64,000 bases of DNA from JAPPLB01 sp965206655 (lineage in GTDB: Bacteria; Acidobacteriota; Terriglobia; Bryobacterales; UBA6623): the NCBI GenBank assembly GCA_965206655.1, contig CBDBKC010000033.1, positions 305,497 through 369,496 on the forward strand, in the 5' to 3' direction. Shown here one piece after another: positions 1-8,213 of the stretch (position 1 is its first letter; each line of letters starts with the position of its first letter). A model generated the notes under the pieces. That model did no database searches. It had not been told where the DNA came from and saw nothing but the letters and a program-made list of their open reading frames with translations. A program made the position numbers and the translations under genes.

Positions 1-977
1 GAAGCGAAACTGTTGATCGTGTTCGAGTAGCGCAGCAGGGGAACATCGAACCATCCGCAACGCCGCGGCCGGCCGGTCACGGACCCGTACTCACCACCCT
101 GATCTCGCAGGCGCTGGGCAGCGTCGCCTTCGGCCTCGGTCTGAAAGGGGCCGCCCCCGACGCGGGTGACGTAGGCTTTGACGATGCCGAATACAGCGTC
201 CACATGCACAGGTGAAACGCCCAGGCCGGTGCAGATGCCCCCCGCCGTAGCGTTCGAAGAGGTCACGAAGGGATACGTGCCGTGGTCGATATCGAGCATT
301 GTGCCCTGTGCTCCTTCAAAGAGCACTCTCTTGCCTCCGCGCAGCGCGTTCCGCACGTAGACCGCCGTGTCACAGACATAGGGGCGAAGGCGATCGGCGT
401 AATCCCTGTACTGGTCACAGATCCCGTCGAGGTCGCCGGTTTCTTCGATCTGAAGGGCCTTGGCTAGGAGGTTCTTTTCGATGGCGTTGGCTTTAAACTG
501 CTCACGGAAGGTATCGCCATTCAGCATGTCGGCGAGGCGGATTCCTCGGCGGGCGACTTTGTCTTCGTAACTGGGCCCGATGCCGCGCGAGGTGGTGCCG
601 ATGCGCACTTTGCCGGGCGTCTGCTCGGTGGCCTTCTCCATCATGCGGTGATAGGGAAAGATGACGTGGGCGCGATTGCTGATGAAAACGTTTCCCGCTA
701 TTTCGACACCGGCTTCCTCCAAGGCTTCGATTTCGGCGAGGAGGGCGGCGGGATCAATCACAACGCCGTTACCGATCACGACCTTCTTTCCGGGCCGCAA
801 GATGCCGCTGGGGATGAGCTTGAGGATGAACTTCTTCTCACCGATGTGGACCGTGTGACCGGCGTTGTGGCCACCTTGGGCACGGGCTACGACATCGAAG
901 CGATCGGCGATGAGATCGACGATTTTGCCCTTGCCTTCGTCACCCCATTGGGTCCCGAGAATTACGACATTGGCCAT
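1..977 (-). CDS. purA: Adenylosuccinate synthase, C-terminus beyond window edge
   Basis: This enzyme joins IMP and aspartate using GTP, the first committed step from IMP to AMP, in the cytoplasm. The reverse-strand reading starts MANVVILGTQWGDEGKGK, which is the GTP-binding QWGDEGKGK signature of the family, followed by the conserved QGGHNAGHTV stretch. The last visible residues (about GWFDVPLLRYSNTINSFA) match the conserved late part of the family. About 325 codons are present; the family is usually near 430, so roughly 100 residues lie before base 1 of the window. No stop is seen in frame. The ATG at 977 is chosen because the conserved N-terminus begins right there. Identification is secure. 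Confidence 0.97.
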   Translation of the reverse strand, partial: MANVVILGTQWGDEGKGKIVDLIADRFDVVARAQGGHNAGHTVHIGEKKFILKLIPSGILRPGKKVVIGNGVVIDPAALLAEIEALEEAGVEIAGNVFISNRAHVIFPYHRMMEKATEQTPGKVRIGTTSRGIGPSYEDKVARRGIRLADMLNGDTFREQFKANAIEKNLLAKALQIEETGDLDGICDQYRDYADRLRPYVCDTAVYVRNALRGGKRVLFEGAQGTMLDIDHGTYPFVTSSNATAGGICTGLGVSPVHVDAVFGIVKAYVTRVGGGPFQTEAEGDAAQRLRDQGGEYGSVTGRPRRCGWFDVPLLRYSNTINSFA

Positions 978-1109
978 AGTTATACGCAGTGTCTCCGGAG
1001 GACAGCGGTTGATGAGCGATCCGGCTCGGCGGATTGAGAGGAGGGTTCTACCGGGGTAAGAACGTTGTAACCTCGATTCTACCTACTGGGGGCCGGAGTG
1101 TAAATCCGG

Positions 1110-2201
1110 CTACAGCCTGGGCCGATAGCCTGCCCGGGTTCGAATCCGATATTTGGTGAGAGCGTCGCCCGCCAGTTCGACGGTGATGCTTCGCCAGCCG
1201 CGGTTCGGATTCGGCTCTGGGTAGTAGGTCAAAGTGTACGAGCTGCCAAGTTCCTCACGAATTTCGGTGAAGGCCTCAGCCTGCTTCTGCCAACTCCGCG
1301 CGAAGAAGGCCCGGCCTCCGGTGCTGCTGGTCAGCCGCCGGAAAACGTTGCGCGAGATCGGATCTTTGTTCACTTCCTTGGTGCTGATGACGTAGATCGG
1401 GATGCCTTCGTCTTCGGCCAGGGCCCGAACGTCGTCGGGAGCGACGGCGCTGGCGGAATCAGGCCCATTCGAGAAGACGATCACGACTTTACGTCCCGGT
1501 ACCCGCGCGGCGTCGCGCAGAGTGAGTAACAGCGAGTTGTAAAGCGCTGTTTCGTCACCCGCCACGGACAGCCGCAAGCCTTTGATCGCGTCCCAACGGT
1601 TGCTGGTGAGCGGTGCGTGGCGAGTCAGGTTGCGGCTATAGCCGTATACGGCCACCGAGTCGGCGCTGTCGAGCCCTCGAATGAAATCGGCGATCGCATC
1701 TTCCGCGTAAACGAAGCTGCGGTACATGAAGTTGCTGGTATCGAAAAGGACAAAGACGTTGGTTCCGACCAGTGATTCGTCGCCCAGTCCGGCGGGGTCC
1801 CGGGGCGCCGGTTCGACGCGCCCGACGACGGGCTCCGGATTCGCCGGCGCGATGGCCGCGGCCGCCAGATCGCCCTCAGCGGATATCCGCCGCGGCGCTT
1901 GGTTTCCTTCGGCGAAAGTCGCCAGGTTTTGCAATATGCCGTCTTCGTAGACTCGAAAGTCCGCTGGCTTGAGGTTCTCGACATAGCGGCCCCGGCGGTC
2001 TGTGATCGCCACGTTGAGAAGCACGAGGTCGACTTCGACACGGAACAGCGGGTCTTGCCCGGAGTCCTGGCCTCGCGCCGGGGGCTCGACCAGGATGCCC
2101 AAAGTCAAAAAGAGGACGGTCGCCGGCGCGGGCGCGATCGCGTAACGACAGAATGACTTCGTCAAGAAACTCAACTTCCGGCTGTCACTTCTTTTCCGCA
2201 T
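1110..2201 (-). CDS. VWFA-related acidobacterial secreted protein
   Basis: This 363-residue exported protein has a hydrophobic N-terminal segment (about residues 20-38), then a short beta-rich domain containing VEVDLVLLNVAITDRRGRYV and PADFRVYEDG, the hallmark of the VWFA-related family recurrent in Acidobacteria. A von Willebrand A fold follows. The metal-site motif is degenerate: NVFVLFDTSNF has D-x-S but phenylalanine where the second serine of D-x-S-x-S is expected. The function of the family is not established; VWA folds usually bind protein partners. The gene starts 3 bases after the stop of the 1132-residue gene upstream, and its AGGAG ribosome site overlaps that gene's final codons, so the two are translationally linked. 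The link to a shared extracellular role is inference. Confidence 0.85.
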   Translation of the reverse strand: MRKRSDSRKLSFLTKSFCRYAIAPAPATVLFLTLGILVEPPARGQDSGQDPLFRVEVDLVLLNVAITDRRGRYVENLKPADFRVYEDGILQNLATFAEGNQAPRRISAEGDLAAAAIAPANPEPVVGRVEPAPRDPAGLGDESLVGTNVFVLFDTSNFMYRSFVYAEDAIADFIRGLDSADSVAVYGYSRNLTRHAPLTSNRWDAIKGLRLSVAGDETALYNSLLLTLRDAARVPGRKVVIVFSNGPDSASAVAPDDVRALAEDEGIPIYVISTKEVNKDPISRNVFRRLTSSTGGRAFFARSWQKQAEAFTEIREELGSSYTLTYYPEPNPNRGWRSITVELAGDALTKYRIRTRAGYRPRL

Positions 2202-2204
2202 ACC

Positions 2205-5200
2205 CTACTCCTGGCTCGCCCGCATGGGTTCCGCGGCCTGGAGCCGGGCCTGGGTGCGATAACGGTCCGCTACAACCCGCATCGAGTGCAGCAGTGCGGG
2301 CCAATCGTCCAGGTGCGTGGCGAAAATCCGCTCGATCGACCGCTGTGTCCACTCGGGAACTAGAATATTGAGCCGCGACGGCGGGATGTGGAGCTCGTCA
2401 GCCAGCGCCGCCCAATAAAGGTTCGTCGATTCCCAACTTTCAGCGAGAATGCGACTGGAGAATCTCATCATCGTCGGGAACAGCGGCAGATGGAGTAGCT
2501 CTCGCCGGTACGAGTGCGATAACTCCGGGTGTGGCGTCCCAAAGATTCCGGCCAGCCGCGAGTGCTCGAACTTTTCGGGATCGCTTTCCGACAGATCGAC
2601 AATCTTCACCCAACCGGGGCCGCCGATATCCGCCGCCTCCGCCTCGTGCTGCTTGCCGAATGCGGTCGCGAGGCGATACTTTTCGGCGGGGGTCAGCGAT
2701 CCGCTGCCCTGATGCACGCGACCGCCCGTCGCATGCCGGCGCATCAGGAAGAGCCGGTTCGGCTCAACCTGTCTACTGAGGATCGGGTCGACTTTCGCGG
2801 CGATGCCGGCATCCACGGCCGAGGAAGCCAATAGCAAGTCGCCCAGCCGCAAGTGCAGCGCCACAAAGTGTTGCTCCTCCGGCGTGACTCCCCACCAGCG
2901 CGGAACGGTGGCGCCGATCATGATCTGCGGCGCCAGGTCTTGCCAGATGAGCGCTTGGCGCTCGGAGGGGACGAGGAAGTTCTGCTCGGCGTCAGCGAGC
3001 CCGAACGCCAGCCCGTTCAGGGAGCCGACCATGCGTCCGCCCGCGCTGTTCGGCCACCCGGTTCCCGCCAAACGGGGTCGCGTCCAGCTTCGGCTTTGTT
3101 GCGGACCCATGAAGTCGTGGCTACGAACGAATAACGGGTTAGCACGAATGAGCTCAGCCCCGGGCGGCGAATAGTAGATGTAGTTGAGCCCGACGAGCGA
3201 GTCCCGCAGAATCGGCGCCAAGTGGCCTCGAATCTCAAGTAGTTCCTCCGGACGTCCGTTGGCGCGGTCTACGTCGCGGTTGAGGTTTATCGAGCGCTGA
3301 CGCTGGATGTGTCTCTCGATCCAGTTGCCCTGCGCGTAAGCGTTCGATTCTTCCGAGGACAGGCTCGAGCGCGGCAACCGAACCTCGGAGATTCGGGCGG
3401 CGAGCCGGTTGGCCATGGCCACGTTGAAGCTTTCTCCCCGCGACACTCGTTCCAGGTGATCGGCCAGGTCGAAGATGTCTTTGATCGAGACGAGACGTTG
3501 CGACGCGAAACGGCTGTTGAGCGTCGTGACCATCTCTTCGTGGACACCCCGCTCGTGCGACGCGGGGTTGCCGGCGAGCCGGTCGATCAATTGATCCTGC
3601 GGGGACCCGTCTTCGTCGGCCCCCGTGGCAGCCAGCAGGACCCGTATCCCCGCTCGGCCGGCCTCGAAAATAGCTTGTTCTCTGTCGAGGTTTTGGAGCC
3701 CGGCCAGCAACGCCTGGAAAGAACGATCGGAGTCGGACGCCGGGATCTGCCCTTGCCGGACGAAGATCCGCCAAAGACCGAAGAGTGCCTGCGTGGTGCC
3801 GATCGCGTCCGCCCGACGGACCAAATTGCGGCCTTTGGTCAACGGTTCGAGGGAGTCAAAGTAGGCGCCGATCGTCTGATCAGAAAGTCCGGGCGCGTCG
3901 CCGAACAAGCTGAATTGATGACCGAAGGTGGGAAAGGCCAGCAACAACCTTTCGACGGCGGCTGGGGAGAGCCGCTTCTCGCCGCGTCCGCGATCGATGT
4001 TTGAGATCGCGATGAACATCCGCAGCGGCTCGTTCTCGACCATCTTGCGGCACATGCCGAACATGGCTTCGACAACGTCGTCCTGGGTCGACCAGTTGGG
4101 TGCGGCTTTCGCCAAGCGGTCGTCATATTCTCCATGCGGGTGCTCAGTAAACAGCCTTTTCCAAGGCTCGATGCCGCCTGGAACCGCTGCCATGCCGTCA
4201 GCCCCAATGTCGAGACGCGTCGCGAGCAGCAAAAGGTCGGAGTTTGCTCGGAAGATCGGCCGCGCGGGACCCGGACTTGTCACCCTCCCACGGAGAGCCA
4301 GATAGAAGCGCTCAAGGCGAACCGGATCTTGAAGGTAGGCGGCGAGCGGACCATCCAGCCGCGCCAGCGAGTCGTAGTACGAGGCCATCCAGCCGTCATC
4401 CAACTCGACAAGCCGCTGAAAGAATTTTGCTCCTTCATCGGGCGAAACATCAACTAACTTGCGCCAAATAGCCTTGCTACGCTCGCCGCCCGGCAGCACG
4501 GCTTTGCCGTCGCGCATCTCGAACATCCCGCCGAAGAAGTCGAGCACATTAGCGAAGTCGAGCAGGCGTTCACTCGCGATCTCCGCCTTTAGCGCCGACG
4601 CGACCGGAGGATGCATTTTGCCCAAAGCAACATAAAGCCGCGCCATCACCGGACTCCTGAGAAGAGTCTCGATGAAGCCTCCTTTCGCCTGGCGGGGCGC
4701 CATGCCCATCCAGTACTCCTGACTAAACTTGACGGGGAAATAGGTGGGCGCGTATGGCAGTTCGAAACCCCGTTCCGAGCGGAACGCAAGCTCCAAGTCA
4801 GCCAACGGGAAACCCGAATCGATCGATAGGAAGGCGCGAGACGGGTTGACCGTTTCGAGCACCGCCTCAGGGCCGCATTCGTTCCGCAGACGGAATCCGA
4901 GGAGCTTCAGAATGGTGGCTGTTTCAGCCGATTCGCACTTGGGAATGCGAATCGTGTTCTCGTCGCCCGCTAGCTGCTGAAGCTCGCCGGCCTGCGAAAG
5001 ATATTGCAGAAGGAGTTTCAGGTATTCGGTTGGCACCATCGAGTCGGCGGTGGAACTGCTGCGGTAGCCACTGGTCATGACGTTCCTCGCCAACGCCGGT
5101 ACCAATTCCTCGGGGCCCTGATCGCTCGAAAGCGCCGCCATTCTGCGGAACGAGAACAGCGGCCCGGGGATGCGCGCCCATCCGGTTCGGTCTTCCGCGG

Positions 5201-5603
5201 GGGGAACAGCGCGCAGCATCTCATCGGCTCGCGGCATCCCGGCTCCACCGGCGCCTCGGTAGTCTTTCAGGAAGCGGCCTGCATCGGCGTTGTTACCTTC
5301 GACAAGCGAGATCAGCACAAGCCGCCGAAGGATGCCTTGGCGCGCGTCGCCCGCCGATGCGCCCAACGCTTTCTCGTAAGCGGGAACTCGCCCGCTGTCA
5401 CCGTAGCGATCGAGGAATTCGGCGTAAGCAATGAGGTCGTCCGCATTGGCTTGCGAGTTGCCCGCGGCCTGTGCCAGCGTTTCGCGAGCTTGCCCGACAT
5501 CCCCGGCCTGCTCTAGCTCGGCGGCGCGGCGGGACGCCTCGGAAGCCGCCGTGGCGGGCAGTGCCGACACGAGGAACAGCGTCACCGCAAGGATGCGAGT
5601 CAT
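2205..5603 (-). CDS. Large secreted protein of unknown function
   Basis: I do not recognise this 1132-residue protein. The start chosen is the ATG at 5603 because GGGGAG lies 6 bases before it; another ATG at 5609 directly abuts that site. The first 20 residues (MTRILAVTLFLVSALPATAA) are a clear Sec signal peptide. The next ~100 residues are helical with an alternating A/L/E pattern (ASRRAAELEQAGDVGQARE, DLIAYAEFLDRYGD) that looks like degenerate TPR or solenoid helices. The remainder has no catalytic motif I can name and no further membrane segment. It is first in a two-gene operon with the VWA protein (gap 3 bases). Secreted repeat protein plus VWA partner suggests an envelope complex, but that is inference. 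Confidence 0.7.
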   Translation of the reverse strand: MTRILAVTLFLVSALPATAASEASRRAAELEQAGDVGQARETLAQAAGNSQANADDLIAYAEFLDRYGDSGRVPAYEKALGASAGDARQGILRRLVLISLVEGNNADAGRFLKDYRGAGGAGMPRADEMLRAVPPAEDRTGWARIPGPLFSFRRMAALSSDQGPEELVPALARNVMTSGYRSSSTADSMVPTEYLKLLLQYLSQAGELQQLAGDENTIRIPKCESAETATILKLLGFRLRNECGPEAVLETVNPSRAFLSIDSGFPLADLELAFRSERGFELPYAPTYFPVKFSQEYWMGMAPRQAKGGFIETLLRSPVMARLYVALGKMHPPVASALKAEIASERLLDFANVLDFFGGMFEMRDGKAVLPGGERSKAIWRKLVDVSPDEGAKFFQRLVELDDGWMASYYDSLARLDGPLAAYLQDPVRLERFYLALRGRVTSPGPARPIFRANSDLLLLATRLDIGADGMAAVPGGIEPWKRLFTEHPHGEYDDRLAKAAPNWSTQDDVVEAMFGMCRKMVENEPLRMFIAISNIDRGRGEKRLSPAAVERLLLAFPTFGHQFSLFGDAPGLSDQTIGAYFDSLEPLTKGRNLVRRADAIGTTQALFGLWRIFVRQGQIPASDSDRSFQALLAGLQNLDREQAIFEAGRAGIRVLLAATGADEDGSPQDQLIDRLAGNPASHERGVHEEMVTTLNSRFASQRLVSIKDIFDLADHLERVSRGESFNVAMANRLAARISEVRLPRSSLSSEESNAYAQGNWIERHIQRQRSINLNRDVDRANGRPEELLEIRGHLAPILRDSLVGLNYIYYSPPGAELIRANPLFVRSHDFMGPQQSRSWTRPRLAGTGWPNSAGGRMVGSLNGLAFGLADAEQNFLVPSERQALIWQDLAPQIMIGATVPRWWGVTPEEQHFVALHLRLGDLLLASSAVDAGIAAKVDPILSRQVEPNRLFLMRRHATGGRVHQGSGSLTPAEKYRLATAFGKQHEAEAADIGGPGWVKIVDLSESDPEKFEHSRLAGIFGTPHPELSHSYRRELLHLPLFPTMMRFSSRILAESWESTNLYWAALADELHIPPSRLNILVPEWTQRSIERIFATHLDDWPALLHSMRVVADRYRTQARLQAAEPMRASQE

Positions 5604-5844
5604 GGTCATCTCCCCTGTTGTACAGCGAATGTTTCCCCGGCTCAAGGCCGACAGACTTCAAGACCCCCAACCAACCCCAATCGGGCCGATTGTACGGTGT
5701 TCCGGGTACCGGTGACAAGTAACCAGCCCCACTTTTTCCGTCTCAGGCAGTTCTTTGTACGAAACCTTACATTGTCTAACCCCGCTGCCAGTGCTCGTCT
5801 GAGTGAGGTCTTCTTTTGAAGGCGACGAGGTTGAATTGCTACAT

Positions 5845-7671
5845 CTATGCGCCTTCCGCGTTCCCGAAAAAGCCGTGAATGCGCTCCGCGCGCGTCCGGC
5901 TCACGACCTTGCTCAACTGATCGACACTCCCTTCCCTAATCTTGCGCAGACTGCCAAACGAGCGGAGCAGCTTGCGCGCGGTCTTCTCACCCACCCCGGG
6001 GATCTCGAGCAAAACGCTGCTCAGACGTCCTGAGTCGCGGCGCTTCCGGTGGAAAGTGACAGCGAAGCGGTGAGCTTCGTCGCGAACCTTCTGTACCAGA
6101 TGCAGTACCGGCGAGAAGCGGTCGAGATGGACCGGCTCATCTTCCTGGCCCGCGACGTAAATGGTTTCCTCCCGTTTGGCGATGGCCGCGATCGGTTGAT
6201 TGATCACACCTAGCGCCTCAAGCGCATCGGCGGCCGAATGGAGTTGGCCGATACCGCCGTCAATGAGGATGAGGCCGGGAAAGGGCGTCTGCTCTTCCCG
6301 CAGACGGGCGTAGCGGCGAGTCACAACCTCATACATCGAAGCAAAATCATCAACGCCACGAACGGTCTTGATGATGAACTTGCGATAGTCGGCCTTCTTC
6401 ATCCGTCCGCTCTCCCATACGACCATAGATGCTACGGTGTCGCTGCCCTGAATGTGCGAGATGTCGAAGCACTCGATGCGTGCCGGTGACTCGGGCAGAT
6501 TCAGCGCTTCGACGAGGGCGTTCATGATGGCTTTCGACGTGGGTTTCATGACGCGGAAGCGTTGCTCGAAACCGTGGCGCGCATTCGTTTGGACGAGGTC
6601 GAGCATGGCGCGCTTCGAACCTCGTTGCGGTGTGGCGATCTCGACCCTGCGTCCGCGCTTTTCGGAGAGGAACTCTTCCAGGATGTTGCGGTCGTCGAAT
6701 TCAGAGGGGACGTGGATCAACGAGGGGACGTATTCGGCGTCGACGTAGATCTGCTTCAGGAGCGTCGCCAAGAACTCTGGCTCCTCGAACTGATGGACGT
6801 CTTCCCAGTAGAACTCGCGGCGGTCGACGACGCGGCCGTTGCGGACGTGGAACAGGTTCACGGCCACGAAGGGGGCTTCGGCGTGGATGCCGAAGATGTC
6901 GATGTCGCGGCCCTCGGCGGCGGCGACGCGCTGGCGCTGCTTGAGTTCTTCAACGGTCGAGATGAGATCCCGGAGCGCGGCGGCTTGCTCGAACTCGGTG
7001 GCATCGGCGGCGGCCTGCATGCGGCTGCGCAGATCGCGCACGAGGTCAGTGTGGCGCCCTTCGAGGAACGTCCGCACGTCGGCCACCGCACCGCTGTAGA
7101 TCTCGTGGGTCGTCAGGCCCGCGGCACACGGTCCCCAACAACGCTTGATGTGGTATTCCAGGCAGGGCCGGGGGTGGACCCGGGTGAGATCGACGCGGCA
7201 GGAGGGAATTCGGAAGTAGCGGTGAATGAACTTGACGATGCGGTAGGCCAAGTTGCCGGGGAAGTAGGGGCCGTAGTACGTCGAGCCGTCTTTGCGCAGC
7301 CGCCGTGTGACGTAGACGCGCGGGAAGCGCTCTTTGGTGAGCTTGATGTAGGGGTAGGTTTTGTCATCCCGCAGCAGGATGTTGTAGCGTGGCTGGCGCT
7401 GCTTGATCAGATTGTTCTCGAGCGCCAGCGCTTCCTTCTCGTTGGCGACCGCGATGTAGTCGATGTCGCGGGCCTCCGAGAGTAGGGTGCCGGTTTTGGC
7501 GTCGGCGAGCTTGTCCTCCAGAAAGTAGCTGCGAACACGGTCCCGCAGGCTGTTCGCCTTGCCCACGTAGATGACCTTGCCGCGCGCGTCTTTGTAGAGA
7601 TAGACGCCGGGGGAGGTGGGGAGGAAGGCGGCTTTCTCCTTGAGGGCGTCGAGATGCGGGAAGACGTTCAT
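5845..7671 (-). CDS. uvrC: Excinuclease ABC subunit C
   Basis: UvrC makes the dual incisions in nucleotide excision repair after UvrA/UvrB have marked the lesion. The 608-residue product has, in order, the GIY-YIG nuclease domain (GVYLYKDARGKVIYVGKANS, about residues 22-42, for the 3' cut), a cysteine-containing stretch near CRVDLTRVHPRPC, a UVR motif (FEQAAALRDLI) that contacts UvrB, the RNase H-like endonuclease domain (ECFDISHIQGSDTVASMVVW) for the 5' cut, and a C-terminal helix-hairpin-helix pair (EIPGVGEKTARKLL). The length is normal for the family. No Shine-Dalgarno site is visible before the ATG, but the conserved N-terminus fits this start. It stands alone. Confidence 0.97.
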   Translation of the reverse strand: MNVFPHLDALKEKAAFLPTSPGVYLYKDARGKVIYVGKANSLRDRVRSYFLEDKLADAKTGTLLSEARDIDYIAVANEKEALALENNLIKQRQPRYNILLRDDKTYPYIKLTKERFPRVYVTRRLRKDGSTYYGPYFPGNLAYRIVKFIHRYFRIPSCRVDLTRVHPRPCLEYHIKRCWGPCAAGLTTHEIYSGAVADVRTFLEGRHTDLVRDLRSRMQAAADATEFEQAAALRDLISTVEELKQRQRVAAAEGRDIDIFGIHAEAPFVAVNLFHVRNGRVVDRREFYWEDVHQFEEPEFLATLLKQIYVDAEYVPSLIHVPSEFDDRNILEEFLSEKRGRRVEIATPQRGSKRAMLDLVQTNARHGFEQRFRVMKPTSKAIMNALVEALNLPESPARIECFDISHIQGSDTVASMVVWESGRMKKADYRKFIIKTVRGVDDFASMYEVVTRRYARLREEQTPFPGLILIDGGIGQLHSAADALEALGVINQPIAAIAKREETIYVAGQEDEPVHLDRFSPVLHLVQKVRDEAHRFAVTFHRKRRDSGRLSSVLLEIPGVGEKTARKLLRSFGSLRKIREGSVDQLSKVVSRTRAERIHGFFGNAEGA

Positions 7672-7760
7672 GGGTGGGGCGCGGACGCCTCGATTTTATC
7701 AATGGGGGTTGAGAGAGGACCCGAAGGCGTTGTCGTCCTACTGGTGGCCGCGATCCATCC

Positions 7761-8192
7761 CTATCTCAACCGGTAGAACCGGAAGAAAAACGTATCGATC
7801 GGCAGAATCTCCATTTCCTGAAATCCCGCCTCTCGGGCGTATCCGCGCAGCGTATCGGGGCGCATGACGGTACCGGTGCCGACGGACGGGTGATCGGCCA
7901 TTCCGACCGGCAGGCAGTGAAAGACGCTGAAGCCGTACATCAACGGTTCGATCTCGTTGCCGGCCGGCGTGAAGGTCTCGCCAACTTTCTCATCCATCAC
8001 GATGACCGCGCCACCGGCCTTCGCCAGCCGCTTCATCGCTCGCAAAGCCGAGACTGGGTCGGACATGTCGTCCAAGAGCACGGTGTTGGTCGCTTCGTTG
8101 AATTCCAGGACGTCGTTAAATGGGTCGACGACGATCTCCAGCTCATCCGGGCCAACGACGGTTGGGACGGCGGTAGTAACGACCCGGGGCAC
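7761..8192 (-). pseudogene. Truncated methyltransferase C-terminus fused to CARDB-like fragment
   Basis: The last ~100 residues (from DDMSDPVSALRAMKRLAKAG, through MYGFSVFHCLPVGMADHPS, to DTFFFRFYRLR) match the C-terminal third of class I SAM-dependent methyltransferases of the Rv2258c-like group, which are normally about 350 residues. The SAM-binding glycine motif and the N-terminal winged helix are absent. The first ~40 residues do not belong to that family: VVGPDELEIVVDPFNDVLE followed by FNEATNT resembles the end of a CARDB cell-adhesion domain (VDPxNxxxExNExNNT). The reading frame has no stop upstream and runs into the antisense of priA, so the true start is unclear; GTG at 8192 is the first reasonable one. 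The junction lies near 8065-8080. I interpret it as a recombination remnant. Confidence 0.65.
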
Positions 8193-8213
8193 CGCGCTAG
8201 AATCTGGGATCGG

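Noticed and set aside
3309..4004. Forward open frame of 231 codons inside the 1132-residue gene
   Set aside because: The reverse gene has a signal peptide, a ribosome site and consistent coding pattern; the forward frame lacks all of these.
6562..7485. Long forward open frame (307 codons) opposite uvrC
   Set aside because: It lies wholly antisense to a strongly conserved uvrC; its composition is the mirror of the GC-rich codon pattern and shows no motif.
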